Positions 8,565 to 17,589 of a stretch of 64,000 nt of DNA are shown here, in pieces. The position numbers and the translations under genes are program-made. The notes under the pieces are model-generated. The model was not told the DNA's origin, did no database searches, and worked only from the letters and a program-made list of their open reading frames with translations. Origin of the DNA: Sphingobium arseniciresistens (GTDB lineage: Bacteria > Pseudomonadota > Alphaproteobacteria > Sphingomonadales > Sphingomonadaceae); NCBI GenBank assembly GCA_029167225.1, contig JARFNK010000018.1, positions 47,184 to 111,183 on the forward strand, read 5' to 3'. Numbering within the stretch: position 1 is the first letter of the stretch; each line of letters starts with the position of its first letter.

Positions 8565-9092
8565 TCAGTCCAGCAACGCACGGCGCAGATATTTCATTGC
8601 GACGGCGATGTGCTTTTCAACGCCGCTGATTGAAATCCCCAGCCGCTCCGCCACTTCGGCCTGGCTGAGGCCATCGAGCTTGTGCAGTTCGAGGGCGCGG
8701 CGGGCGCCTTGGGGTATGGTCGTCAGGGCCGAAGCAAGCAAAGCGAGTTCCTCGCGTTCGAGTAACTGATGCTCGGCATTTCCGGTTCGATCGGCAGGCT
8801 CGCCGCCGGGTTGCAAATGATCGTCCTGATGGTCGGACCAGCCCCGATCCCGGCGCATCCTGCGGTGATTCTCGCGCAGCCGGTCGACAACCAGATTTTT
8901 GGCCATTCGATAAAGATAGGGACGTGGATTGGCGACCGGTCCTCCCGCAGGCTTGCGGAGGCGAACCCACATTTCCTGAAGGATGTCTTGCGCTTCCGCG
9001 CGATTTCCCGTTTGCGCCACAACAAAGCGAAGCAGTTCGGGACGGTACGCGTGGAACAGCGCTTCCAGGCCTTGGCATTCCTCCGGCTTCAT
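8565..9092 (-). CDS. fecI: ECF RNA polymerase sigma factor, FecI type
   Basis: 175 residues. The sigma-2 region is at ~10-75 (YRPELLRFVVAQTGNRAEAQ, ILQEMWVRLR, YLYRMAKNLVVDRLR) and sigma-4 with helix-turn-helix at ~115-170 (LDGLSQAEVAERLGISISG). AGGAGG lies 5 bases before the ATG, a strong ribosome site. It is expected to transcribe the downstream receptor gene when released by FecR. A 71-base gap separates it from fecR. Confidence 0.92.
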   Translation of the reverse strand: MKPEECQGLEALFHAYRPELLRFVVAQTGNRAEAQDILQEMWVRLRKPAGGPVANPRPYLYRMAKNLVVDRLRENHRRMRRDRGWSDHQDDHLQPGGEPADRTGNAEHQLLEREELALLASALTTIPQGARRALELHKLDGLSQAEVAERLGISISGVEKHIAVAMKYLRRALLD

Positions 9093-9513
9093 GGTCCTCC
9101 TGCCTAGAAAGACTTGCTGACAAAACCCTGACGGAGTTGCCGGAGATGGGGATGACGGGTTCGCAGACCCGCTTGATCACCGTTGTTTCCATCCGCACGA
9201 GAAGCGCGCAAGCGCGAGCAGGAGGGGCACCGCCGGACCTCTTCAATGCCGCGCCTGTCGCGCATGCGGACACGCACGACGGCATAGGGCATATGGTCGG
9301 GTAAACAGGCGTAATTCCCAAGGGCATTGCGGTATGACGTAGACTGTCTGCATAAACCTCAGTTCATGTCATCACATTTTCGTGTTTCTAAATCACTGAT
9401 GGGGATCTGGGATCGAATGCCGTCCTGACGCAAAGCCAGGCACTCCACCGGATCGTCTGACCACGCCGTTGCGGACGCTCGCGAACGCCGGGGGCGAACA
9501 GGGGAGTGGGCAA
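9093..9513. other. Intergenic region without supported gene
   Basis: Holds the promoter region of fecI and the downstream end of the DsbD-like gene. Short frames on both strands are proline/arginine-rich and lack homology that I recognise. No clear hairpin with T-run was found. Confidence 0.4.
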
Positions 9514-11541
9514 TCAGGATCCGCGGGTTTTCGGCAGGGCCTCCAGCATGCCGGGCGTCAGGATCTGCGGCAGTTCCTCCGGCGCGCCATGCGGCGGATA
9601 CCAGAAATAGGCTGGAACGCCGGCCTTGCCATTGGCTTTCAGGAAAGCGGTGATGGCCGCGTCACCATTGGTCCAGTCACCGCGCATCAAGGTCACGCCG
9701 GCCCGGTCAAATGCGGCGCGAACCGCAGCGGCATTGAGGCTCGTGACTTCATTGACCTTGCAGGTCAGGCACCAGTCGGCCGTCAGGTAAAGGAATACCG
9801 GCTTGCCCTGGTGCCGCAAGCTGGCCAGCCTTTCCGTTGAAAAGGTTTCTGCATGTTCGTCTTTGGCCTTGGCGGAAACTGTGGGTGTCGGTGCGGCGAC
9901 CGCAGGCACGGCCAGAGCGACGGCCACTGTGCCCAGCAGCGCCGTGGCCGAGGGCCACACATGTTTGCCGGAATGCTGGCGAAGGCCGTGCCACCACAAG
10001 CCGAGGCAAAGCATCAGCGCAAGGGCCAGCGCAACCGTCATGCCGGCGACACCCTGCTGGTGCCCGATGACCCATGCGAGGCCAAGCGCCGTCACGAACA
10101 TCGGCAGGCTGAGGATACGACGCAAGGTCACCATCCATGCACCCGGTCGCGGGAGCCAGGCACGGGCCCGGTGCGAAAAGCCGATCAGCAGGAAGGGCGA
10201 GGCGATCCCTAGCCCCAGACCGAGAAAGATCGCCAGCGCCTGTAAAGCGGGCAGGACCATGGCTGCACCCAGTGCACCGGCCATGAAAGGTCCAGTGCAG
10301 GGCGTGGCGATGAACGCCGCGAGCGCGCCTGTGCCTGCCGCACCCCAGAAGCCTCCTTTCCCGCCGCCCGCCACCCGCAATGAGGGAAGTTCGAACAGGC
10401 CGGCCAGATTGACGGCGATCGCCGTGACCAAAAGCAGCAGCAGCAGCAGGACCCGCCGATCCTGGAGCTGGAAGGCCCAGCCGACGCTGTGCCCAAGCCC
10501 GCGCAGCACGACAAGGGCCAGCCCGAGGGCGAGAATGACGCCGACCGCGCCCAGCGTGTAGCCGAGCGCCTCCCGGCGCGCTTCCTGATCGTCGCCGCCT
10601 GAACGGGCGAGCGCCAGCGCCTTGAGGCTGAGGATCGGAAAGACGCAGGGCATCAGGTTCAGGAACAGCCCGCCGAGAAATGCGGTGCCGATGATCAGCG
10701 CAAGGGAAACAGCACCGGCCGGTGTCGGCGTCGCGGCATCGGGCAATGGTCCATGCGCTGCGGCGAACTGCCAGGCCTTCACGCTGCCTTGCGGTCCGTC
10801 GATGCGCAGGATCAGCGTCAACCGGCCCGGGAGCATCGCCTGCCCCTTGGACAAGTCGACAAACAGGCCGCCTTCCCCCTGCGTAAACGACTGGCCAGCC
10901 GCCTCGTCAATAACCTGCGGGACCGGGCTGAACAGCAGCGCCCGCTCCCCCGCGGCCAGCAGCACACCGGGCAGGAACACGCGCAGATGCTGCCCCGCCG
11001 GGGCAAAGAGCGCGCCGGCGCGACCTTCACGCGGCATAGCCGCCTGCGCCTCAGCGAAAATGGGCCCCGTGGCGCTGTCGGGGGCATTGTCCCCCTCTGG
11101 CAGGGTCAGCGCGAAGTCCAGCGGATCAGGAACGCAGGTGCTGGCCGAGCAGACCAGCAGATCGAGCGTCCCCTTGAGGCGCACAGCCCCCGAAGGCCCG
11201 GTCAGCGATTGGAGCAGGATCGTGCGACCTTCGTGGACGTTGCTGGAGTAGCCGCCGAGCACCAGCCGTTTGGGCGCGGGATGGCGCAGCCCGCCCGCCT
11301 GCCAATAACCGGGCAGGTTCCAGCTGATCGCGGGCTGGTAGCCGGTATCGCCCGGATTGACCCAATAGATGTGCCAGCCTGCGTCGGGATGGATGACATA
11401 GGCGATATCTACCCGCTTGCCGGCGGCATGGCTTGCACTCCTGCTCGCGACGAGCAGCGAATAATGCTGCGCGCGCAGCGTTTGCGCCTCTGCGGGAAAG
11501 GCAGCAAAGAGCGCCAGGATCAGGAGAAGCACTCGGTTCAT
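9514..11541 (-). CDS. DsbD-type thiol:disulfide interchange protein
   Basis: 675 residues. A signal peptide (1-19) precedes a periplasmic N-terminal domain with a cysteine pair (Cys131, Cys136 in VCSASTCVP). Next comes an eight-helix DsbD/CcdA core with the conserved cysteines in NLMPCVFPILSLKAL and ATPCTGPFM. A C-terminal thioredoxin domain carries WCLTC (Cys591, Cys594). This moves electrons from cytoplasmic thioredoxin to periplasmic proteins. The N-terminal layout is that of the ScsB/DsbD-like group rather than classical E. coli DsbD. It lies 30 bases after apbE in an operon with DUF3570, DUF4266 and a TlpA-like protein, and probably keeps that system reduced. Confidence 0.9.
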   Translation of the reverse strand: MNRVLLLILALFAAFPAEAQTLRAQHYSLLVASRSASHAAGKRVDIAYVIHPDAGWHIYWVNPGDTGYQPAISWNLPGYWQAGGLRHPAPKRLVLGGYSSNVHEGRTILLQSLTGPSGAVRLKGTLDLLVCSASTCVPDPLDFALTLPEGDNAPDSATGPIFAEAQAAMPREGRAGALFAPAGQHLRVFLPGVLLAAGERALLFSPVPQVIDEAAGQSFTQGEGGLFVDLSKGQAMLPGRLTLILRIDGPQGSVKAWQFAAAHGPLPDAATPTPAGAVSLALIIGTAFLGGLFLNLMPCVFPILSLKALALARSGGDDQEARREALGYTLGAVGVILALGLALVVLRGLGHSVGWAFQLQDRRVLLLLLLLVTAIAVNLAGLFELPSLRVAGGGKGGFWGAAGTGALAAFIATPCTGPFMAGALGAAMVLPALQALAIFLGLGLGIASPFLLIGFSHRARAWLPRPGAWMVTLRRILSLPMFVTALGLAWVIGHQQGVAGMTVALALALMLCLGLWWHGLRQHSGKHVWPSATALLGTVAVALAVPAVAAPTPTVSAKAKDEHAETFSTERLASLRHQGKPVFLYLTADWCLTCKVNEVTSLNAAAVRAAFDRAGVTLMRGDWTNGDAAITAFLKANGKAGVPAYFWYPPHGAPEELPQILTPGMLEALPKTRGS

Positions 11542-11571
11542 TGTGGCACCGTTGGCATGTTCGAGAGGATT

Positions 11572-12432
11572 TCAGCGGACCAGCCAGGACACGGTGCGTT
11601 CGCGCTCGAGAAAGGCTTCGGCCCGTTCTCCATGCAGCATGGCGAGCGTGGACATGATACCTGCTTCCAGACAGGTGGCGGCGGCGATCGTGACCGAATG
11701 CGGCGGGTTCGTGACCGGCCAGCCCGTCCGGGGATCGAGTATGTGGCTATAGCGGACGCCATCCCTGAGAAGGAAGCGCCGGGCGTCCCCGCTGGTGGTC
11801 AGTGCGCCGCCGCGCAGTTCCAGCATGGCGGGTTTTTCGTCGCCATCCCGGACTGCCTCGATCGCTATGAGCCATGGCTCGCCATCGCGCCGCGGACCGC
11901 TCACCCGCAGGTCGCCGCCGAAATTGACCAGCACTGGCAGGTCGGTGTGCGCCGCCAGCATCAGGGCGACGCGATCGACGGCATATTCCTTGCCCAGACC
12001 GCCAAGGTCGATTTCCATGCCTTCGCGAAGGCGGACAAGGTCGGCTGAAAGCTCAACCTTGTCCCAGCCGATCAGGGGCATGACCGCCGCGACGGCGTCC
12101 GGGGCGGGTACCTTGTCCGAACCGTCGAATTTCCAGACCCGCCGCAGCACCCCGGAGGTGACGTCGAACAGCCCGTCCGACAGCCGCCAGCACTGATCGG
12201 CATAGTGCAGCAAGCCATGGGTTTCCGAATCGATCGGCACCGGCCGGCCCGCGTCTGCGTTGACCCGGCTCAGCAGGCTGTCAGCGCGATAGCGGCTGTA
12301 TTTCCGCTCGATCCGGGCGACTTCTTCCTCTGCCAGCCTGCCCAGCAGCGCCAAAAGCTCGCCCTGCGCGCCCTGGACCTTGACCTCGCAGGGCGAGCCG
12401 AGCGCGGAAAAATGGTAGCTCTCTTTGGTCAT
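11572..12432 (-). CDS. apbE: FAD:protein FMN transferase ApbE
   Basis: 286 residues. ApbE attaches FMN from FAD to a Ser/Thr of extracytoplasmic proteins. Family features seen are GLFDVTSGVLRRVWKF, GMEIDLGGLGKEYAVDR, VNFGGDLRVSG, ALTTSGDARR and the metal-binding HILDPRTGWPV. The ATG at 12432 is preceded by AAGGAA. A longer start at 12513 would overlap the DUF3570 stop by 4 bases. No clear signal peptide is visible from 12432, so export or the longer start should be considered. Its likely substrate is the neighbouring DUF3570 protein, which contains DSLTGAT. Confidence 0.92.
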   Translation of the reverse strand: MTKESYHFSALGSPCEVKVQGAQGELLALLGRLAEEEVARIERKYSRYRADSLLSRVNADAGRPVPIDSETHGLLHYADQCWRLSDGLFDVTSGVLRRVWKFDGSDKVPAPDAVAAVMPLIGWDKVELSADLVRLREGMEIDLGGLGKEYAVDRVALMLAAHTDLPVLVNFGGDLRVSGPRRDGEPWLIAIEAVRDGDEKPAMLELRGGALTTSGDARRFLLRDGVRYSHILDPRTGWPVTNPPHSVTIAAATCLEAGIMSTLAMLHGERAEAFLERERTVSWLVR

Positions 12433-12509
12433 CCGTTCCTTGCGCGGCCTCGCACGCGGCATGGTGCCGGGATGGAGAGGGGCAACGGCATCCATTCCGG
12501 CACCATAGC

Positions 12510-13901
12510 TCACAGCTTGAACTTCACGCCAAGCATGAGATTGAAGGCATCCGCGCCCGCATAGAGATCGAAGCTCGAGAGCGCCCCCGGCCGTATGCCA
12601 TAGCTGCCGGTCTTGCTGCTGCGATAGAGGTCGCCGTTCACATAGATTTCGAGGCCGGGCCGGAGTTCATATCCAGCCCTGGCGCCGAAGGTCCAGGCGC
12701 TGAAGCCGTCGAGCCGGCTGTCGGCGCTCGCATGGTTGGGCAGCGGTTGTCCTGCATCCAGAAAGTATGTGAAGAAATCCGCCCTTGTCTGCCGGTAGTA
12801 GCGCACGCGCGGCTCGATATAGGCCTTGCGGCCGATCGGCACATGCTCCGAGCCCTCGACAGTGAACGAATCGATGCCCCAGCTGTCATGATAGTAGCGC
12901 GCAGAGAGATCGGTCACGAACGATCCCAGCGCCAGCTTGGTGGCACCGTACACCGCATGGCGCGTGCGACTGTCGGGGCGCGATTCATACAGATACTGCA
13001 AGGGTGCGCCCGTTAATCCATCGACCACCGAAAGGATTTTGTAGGGATCGGTTTGATAGCCGTTGCCCGAGGTGAAGCTGTAGTTGAGCTGCACCAGCCA
13101 GTTCGGACGCAGGATCTGCGTCACGCCCGCCATGGCGGTGATGACGGTCCTATTATCGCTCTTGTTTGTGGGAACACCGCTCATCGGCGTGAAGGCGAGC
13201 GGAATGCCGTGGAACGGATCTATTTTATCATATTCGAAATTGGCGCCAAGCGAGAGCGTGGTCGCGCCACCGTTCAATTCCCTGGCAATCGATGCGCGGC
13301 CGGAGAAGGAATAGAAGTCCTGTTCCACCGATCCGTTCAATCCCAGGTTGAGCTTTGTCCCCGATGCAACGGAAAAGCCATAGCCGAGATCGAGAGCGAC
13401 GCGATGGTCGCGAAAGGCCTTGTCGAGGGGCAGCTTTCCTGGATCCACAGTGTAGATGCGTTCTAGCCTGCCCGTCACGGGGTTAGGCACGACCGTACCG
13501 GACGAGCCGGTGGAGGAATGTTCTCCCTTGATTGGGGAAACGAAGCTTTGCGTCCCGGTCCAGGGTGTCGCTCCGTTGGGCGTGGCGCCGGTCAGGCTGT
13601 CGAAGGTCAGCTTGGCTGACCAACTATTCCCATTTTGGTTCGTATGCACCACCGATACCATGGGCTCGATAGCCTGAACGCGCCCGCCATTCTCCTTGTA
13701 GTAAAGAACCGCGCTGTCGATGCTGGTAGTATCCAGTTCATCCAGCGGCTGATCGTAGACATTGGTGATTTCAGGCGCACGCTGACCCGTGCCGCTTTCC
13801 TCTCCGGTCTGGGCCATGGCGGCTGTCGCGCCGAGAAGATTGACGGTCAGCAGACAGAGTGCCGCCCCGATCCTTGCTGGTCCTTGCCGGTTCAGTTGCA
13901 T
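12510..13901 (-). CDS. DUF3570 outer-membrane-like protein with candidate flavinylation motif
   Basis: 463 residues. The signal peptide is cleaved after ATAAMA. The rest is rich in alternating beta strands and ends in a hydrophobic strand (AFNLMLGVKFKL), suggesting an outer-membrane barrel. DUF3570 proteins have no settled function. Residues 101-107 (DSLTGAT, bases 13581-13601) fit the ApbE target consensus D-x-x-[ST]-G-A-[TS], with Thr104 or Thr107 to be tested as the acceptor. ApbE is encoded immediately downstream and a DUF4266 lipoprotein upstream. Inference: a flavinylated surface redox protein. Confidence 0.85.
   Translation of the reverse strand: MQLNRQGPARIGAALCLLTVNLLGATAAMAQTGEESGTGQRAPEITNVYDQPLDELDTTSIDSAVLYYKENGGRVQAIEPMVSVVHTNQNGNSWSAKLTFDSLTGATPNGATPWTGTQSFVSPIKGEHSSTGSSGTVVPNPVTGRLERIYTVDPGKLPLDKAFRDHRVALDLGYGFSVASGTKLNLGLNGSVEQDFYSFSGRASIARELNGGATTLSLGANFEYDKIDPFHGIPLAFTPMSGVPTNKSDNRTVITAMAGVTQILRPNWLVQLNYSFTSGNGYQTDPYKILSVVDGLTGAPLQYLYESRPDSRTRHAVYGATKLALGSFVTDLSARYYHDSWGIDSFTVEGSEHVPIGRKAYIEPRVRYYRQTRADFFTYFLDAGQPLPNHASADSRLDGFSAWTFGARAGYELRPGLEIYVNGDLYRSSKTGSYGIRPGALSSFDLYAGADAFNLMLGVKFKL
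13581..13601 (-). other. Candidate FMN attachment motif DSLTGAT in DUF3570
   Basis: Seven codons giving D-S-L-T-G-A-T, matching the known ApbE recognition pattern. The motif sits near the start of the mature barrel domain, next to PNGAT. Confidence 0.6.
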
Positions 13902-14113
13902 CCGCAGCCTCCGCCATCGAAGCTGCGTCCGCCGGTCGAGGCTTCCTTGCTGAAATAGATATGGTCATGCGCCGATGCAATCATGGGATTGTTGCTTAGC
14001 TGCATGGACCTGCGCGCGGTAATGTCGCGCTGCCAGGGCTGCACCGTGGCGCAGCCGCTCAGCGCGCCTCCTAGGATGGCAAGCGCCACCGCGTGTCTGA
14101 TTAGGCTTTGCAT
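13892..14113 (-). CDS. DUF4266 small lipoprotein
   Basis: 73 residues. The lipoprotein signal ends in LGGALSGCAT (lipobox LSGC), and the C terminus is the glycine/cysteine-rich GGRSFDGGGCGCN tail typical of DUF4266. It overlaps the DUF3570 start by 10 bases, so the two are probably translationally coupled. The function is unknown. The tail with paired cysteines could bind a metal or be a substrate of the neighbouring thioredoxin-like protein. Confidence 0.85.
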   Translation of the reverse strand: MQSLIRHAVALAILGGALSGCATVQPWQRDITARRSMQLSNNPMIASAHDHIYFSKEASTGGRSFDGGGCGCN

Positions 14114-14144
14114 GATCTGAGATGGTCCTCCTGTTGGGTGACAG

Positions 14145-14621
14145 TCAGCGTTCACGAACGAGCTGGTCGATATGGCCAACATAGGTCGCGGTCTGATCAG
14201 GGTGGAAACCCTTGTGGGTAAAGCGTGCACGACCTTGACGGTCGAACAGGATCGACGTGGGCATGTCTGAAATGCGGTAGCTGTGTGCAAGCGCACCCGC
14301 ATTGTCGTAGACGACCGGTAAGCCACCGCCGATCCGCGCCAGAAAACTGTCCGCCTGCGCGCGCGAGCGGTCGAGGTTGACGGTCACGACAGCAAGGTCG
14401 CGGGGGGAGTAGCGTTGGGTCAGTCCTGCCATGAACGGAAAGGACAACCTGCACGGGCCGCACCAACTGGCCCAAAAGTCGAGGTAGAGAATGCGTCCCC
14501 TGTAGGCGCCAATATCGAGCTGACCAGTGGGCTCGGTCGCGATTGCGCCGGTCGCACGATTGAGCAGTAACGTCGTCAGCGCAAGGCTGTTGAAAGCGCG
14601 CCGGGTAACAAGCGACATCAT
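14145..14621 (-). CDS. TlpA-like thioredoxin, periplasmic
   Basis: 158 residues. An N-terminal signal (RRAFNSLALTTLLLNRATGA) precedes a thioredoxin fold with WCGPC in FWASWCGPCRLSFPFM and a cis-proline at DMPTSILF. It is first gene of the five-gene redox operon (this gene, DUF4266, DUF3570, apbE, dsbD-like). It would reduce or isomerise partners in the periplasm, fed by the DsbD-like protein. Two adjacent ATG codons (14621 and 14618) are possible starts. Confidence 0.85.
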   Translation of the reverse strand: MMSLVTRRAFNSLALTTLLLNRATGAIATEPTGQLDIGAYRGRILYLDFWASWCGPCRLSFPFMAGLTQRYSPRDLAVVTVNLDRSRAQADSFLARIGGGLPVVYDNAGALAHSYRISDMPTSILFDRQGRARFTHKGFHPDQTATYVGHIDQLVRER

Positions 14622-14884
14622 ATGGTCCCAACTTGAACGGCCAGGAACGTCTGGCCCATTATCGAGATCAGACGACACCAGGATTGGGCACCCTCAGTCC
14701 GCAAGGAAAATTTTTTGCGCTGTTTGAAGAATTCGGGCGATACCGACGATCGTCCCCTGTTTGTCGTCGTTCTTGGACGCAAGCAAAGTCGATTGGCCGC
14801 GCTCCCAGGCAAGCGCCGTAGCGGCCAGTCGGTTCGCGGGGTTGTCCCAAGCGCCTCGGTCAAGGTTGCGGCGCTGCGATTCTG

Positions 14885-15290
14885 ATGCTACATCGCGCCG
14901 ACTCCTTGCCTTGGCGGCAGTCTTTTGGCACGCGGCAAGGGTATTCCGATTCTCGCGGGCCATATCCGCGGCGTCGACGATGGCCTGCCATGCTTCGGGA
15001 TTATCGGCGCGCATAAGGCTGATGCCAGCATCCATAGCGTGGGTTCACCCAACACGCGGCGCGCGACCCGTTCAGGCCAGTTCCAGCTTTGCGGGCCGAT
15101 GCTGGCCGCCCAGCCGGGATAGATTAGCCACAGGATCGAGACAGCCAGCACCGTGCCTATGCCGGTGTAGAGCATATGCCAGCGCTGTTCCTGCTTGGTG
15201 CGGATCGCGCCGATGGCCCGCACGAGTTCCGCTTGGGTTTCGCGATGCAGCGCCTGCGCCTGCTTGAGGGTCGCCTTGTCCGGTTCACGC
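14885..15290 (-). pseudogene. DUF6118 protein remnant, frameshifted
   Basis: One frame reads QALHRETQAELVRAIGAIRT then a membrane helix (YTGIGTVLAVSILWLIYP) and SWNWPERVARRVLGEPTLW. A second frame continues as DAGISLMRADNPEAWQAIVD and NRNTLAACQKTAAKAR. This is the order of DUF6118 proteins found on sphingomonad and rhizobial mobile elements. A single missing base near 15045 splits it. The 5' part is absent because IS110 sequence begins at about 15290. It is non-functional. Confidence 0.6.
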
Positions 15291-15749
15291 GCTGCCTCGG
15301 ATGAGCGCCTCGTCGTCGAGATCGGGCAGCTGGATCGTCAGCTGAAAGCGATCAGCAACGCCTCACCGGTCTGCCAGGCCTTGATGAGCATCCCGGGAGT
15401 CGGTGTGCAGACCTCGGCCGCGTTCGCCGCAGCCGTTGATGACGCGGGCCGGTTCAAGCGATCCCGGACGGTCGGCGCCTACTTCGGGCTGGTCCCCCGG
15501 CGGCACCAATCGGGCGAGCTCGACTGGACCGGCCGGATCACCAAGCAGGGGGACAGCACCGTTCGCAAGCTGATCTAAGAAGCGGCGAACTCGATCTTGA
15601 CGCGCACCAAGCAGAGTTTCGCGCTGAAGACCTGGGCGCTCAAGATCGCGAAGCGGCGTGGCCTGAGAAAGGCCAGGGTCGCGCTCGCTCGCCGCCTCGC
15701 TGTCATCATGCATGCCATGCTGCGCGATGGCACTTTGTTCGAGGCTTGA
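15290..15749 (+). pseudogene. IS110-family transposase, C-terminal remnant with internal stop
   Basis: The frame carries the IS110 C-terminal transposase_20 domain: LMSIPGVGVQTSAAFAAAVD, FKRSRTVGAYFGLVPRRHQS, GELDWTGRITKQGDSTVRKL. A TAA at about 15576-15578 then interrupts what continues as EAANSILTRTKQ and RKARVALARRLAVIMHAMLR, ending at 15749. The N-terminal RuvC-like DEDD half is missing. It is inactive, adjoins the DUF6118 remnant, and probably truncated it. Confidence 0.8.
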
Positions 15750-16289
15750 GATATGGTAAAACCAGTTCGCCAGCGGTGATGTTCTCAAGCTGACGCGATG
15801 ACGGTGTCCCGCGAGGGAACGCAGGGTCGGATGATCTGCGAAGGTGACTAGATGGGCCGCCAAGCCCGCTTCGAGTCAATGCAACGTCCGGCCTTGTGAG
15901 ACCCGATACAGCACCACCGACCTCCAGGAAGGCGAGTGCGGACATATCCTTGAGACCCTCAAGGGACAACCGCCAAGCAACTGCAAATTACAGATCTGAG
16001 CCCTAATGCCATTGGGAAATACGGAATCCTGCTCCATCGTCAGGATGTGGTCAGGTTCGCCATGTAACCGGCTAGGCTGACAGGGGTCATACTGTCGGGA
16101 GATCGCCGTCTTCCGATCAGGCCAATGATCGGTGAGTTTGAGGGCTCCACGCCGAAACTCGCAAGTGGATCATCGCCGGATCAGGAAGAGGCACTGGAAT
16201 ATTGGTTCAGAGCCATGCGCCGGCCGGCTTGGGTGTGTGTTCCCTCAAACCTTGAACTGGACCGAGGCGATGTCAGAGGTGGAGCAGTA
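15750..16289. other. Intergenic region, no supported gene
   Basis: Between the IS110 remnant and cytochrome b561. Frames present are short and lack recognisable domains. It probably contains the IS110 right end and the promoter of the b561-VIT pair. Confidence 0.4.
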
Positions 16290-16841
16290 ATGATGAGTGG
16301 ACGCCTGAAACTCGAACGGTATGGCGGCCTGAGCATCGCGCTGCATTGGCTGATGTTGTTGTTGATTGCGGCCGTTTACGCCTGCATCGAGCTACGGGGA
16401 TTCTATCCTAAGGGGAGCGACATCCGAGAAGGAATGAAGGCGTGGCATTTCATGTTGGGCCTGGCAGTCCTGGCCTTGGTCATCATCCGTATGATCGCGC
16501 GCGTCGCGGGGACGACGCCTCGGATCACGCCCGAACCAAAGGCATGGCAGAACTTCCTAGCGCGCTCCGTGCATCTGGCATTGTATCTTTTCATGATTTG
16601 CATGCCGGTAGCCGGCTGGCTGGTTCTGAGCGCATCGGGAAAGCCAATCCCATTCTTCGGTCTCGCCCTTCCTCCGCTTATAGGAGAAAACAGAGGTGTC
16701 GCTGGCCAGATCAAGGAATTGCACGAAGCGGTGGGGAGCTTTGGCTATTATCTCATCGGCATTCATGCCTTCGCTGCACTCGTCCATCACTATGTCATGA
16801 AGGACGATACGTTGCGCAGGATGCTGCCATGGCGCACCTAG
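16290..16841 (+). CDS. Cytochrome b561 family protein
   Basis: 183 residues, with four predicted membrane helices (ALHWLMLLLIAAVYACI, HFMLGLAVLALVIIRMI, HLALYLFMICMPVAGWLVL, FGYYLIGIHAFAALVHHYV). The histidines His in LHWL, KAWHF, RSVHL and HAFAALVHH could ligate two hemes, as in bacterial CybB-type b561 that passes electrons from quinol to periplasmic acceptors or superoxide. The ATG at 16290 follows GGAG. Translation from farther upstream would add a non-conserved, hydrophilic stretch. The VIT gene lies 46 bases downstream. Confidence 0.88.
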   Translation: MMSGRLKLERYGGLSIALHWLMLLLIAAVYACIELRGFYPKGSDIREGMKAWHFMLGLAVLALVIIRMIARVAGTTPRITPEPKAWQNFLARSVHLALYLFMICMPVAGWLVLSASGKPIPFFGLALPPLIGENRGVAGQIKELHEAVGSFGYYLIGIHAFAALVHHYVMKDDTLRRMLPWRT

Positions 16842-16887
16842 AACAGCCGGTTGGCGCCACCAGGCCAAGTCGCATCGGGACGAAGCC

Positions 16888-17589
16888 ATGAGCAGACTAC
16901 GAACCCATCCCGAGCGCCACGCTGTAGGCCGCATAGGCTGGTTGCGGGCTGCCGTGCTGGGCGCCAATGATGGGATCGTGTCGACGGGGAGCCTGATTGC
17001 CGGTGTCGCCGCCTCCGGCGCAGGCAAGGCCGACATTCTGGTCGCAGGCGTCGCGGCGCTGGTTGCCGGCGCGATGTCCATGGCGGCGGGTGAATATGTT
17101 TCGGTCAGCTCGCAGTCGGATACGGAGGAAGCCGACCTTGCAAAAGAGAAGCGCGAACTCTCAGATCAGCCTGCTTCCGAACGTCAGGAATTGACGAATA
17201 TCTATGTCGCACGAGGACTCGATGTTGATCTTGCCATGCAGGTTGCGGATCAACTCATGGCCAAGGACGCATTGGGAGCGCATGCTCGCGATGAACTTGG
17301 TATTTCGGAAGTCTCGACCGCGCGCCCTCTACAGGCGGCGCTCACCTCGGCGGTGACCTTCAGCGCCGGAGCTGCGGCACCCTTGGCCGTCATCGCGTTA
17401 GCCCCGCAACAGTTACTGATCCCGCTGGTGATTGTCACATCGCTGGTTTGTCTGGCTGTGCTTGGCGTGCTCGGTGCTCAAGCGGGTGGAGCTGCGCCTG
17501 TCCGCTCTGTTATCCGGGTCACTTTCTGGGGGGCGCTGGCGATGGCTCTGACGGCGGGTATCGGACATCTGTTCGGGACATCTCTTTGA
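16888..17589 (+). CDS. VIT1/CCC1-family metal transporter
   Basis: 233 residues. A short N terminus is followed by LRAAVLGANDGIVSTGSLI, then AGAMSMAAGEYVSVSSQSDT (VIT family core), a charged cytoplasmic insert (~75-135) and three C-terminal helices. These proteins move Fe(II) or Mn(II) out of the cytosol. It lacks the ferritin domain present in the chromosomal homologue at 1190-2314, so the ICE brings a second, separate VIT protein. It probably forms a unit with the b561 gene. Confidence 0.88.
   Translation: MSRLRTHPERHAVGRIGWLRAAVLGANDGIVSTGSLIAGVAASGAGKADILVAGVAALVAGAMSMAAGEYVSVSSQSDTEEADLAKEKRELSDQPASERQELTNIYVARGLDVDLAMQVADQLMAKDALGAHARDELGISEVSTARPLQAALTSAVTFSAGAAAPLAVIALAPQQLLIPLVIVTSLVCLAVLGVLGAQAGGAAPVRSVIRVTFWGALAMALTAGIGHLFGTSL

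Noticed and set aside
9104-9292. 62-codon minus-strand frame upstream of fecI
   Set aside because: Arginine-rich, no recognisable motif, and it sits where the fecI promoter is expected.
15706-15969. 87-codon minus-strand frame after the IS110 remnant
   Set aside because: No ribosome site, no homology, and it overlaps the transposase tail. Probably chance.
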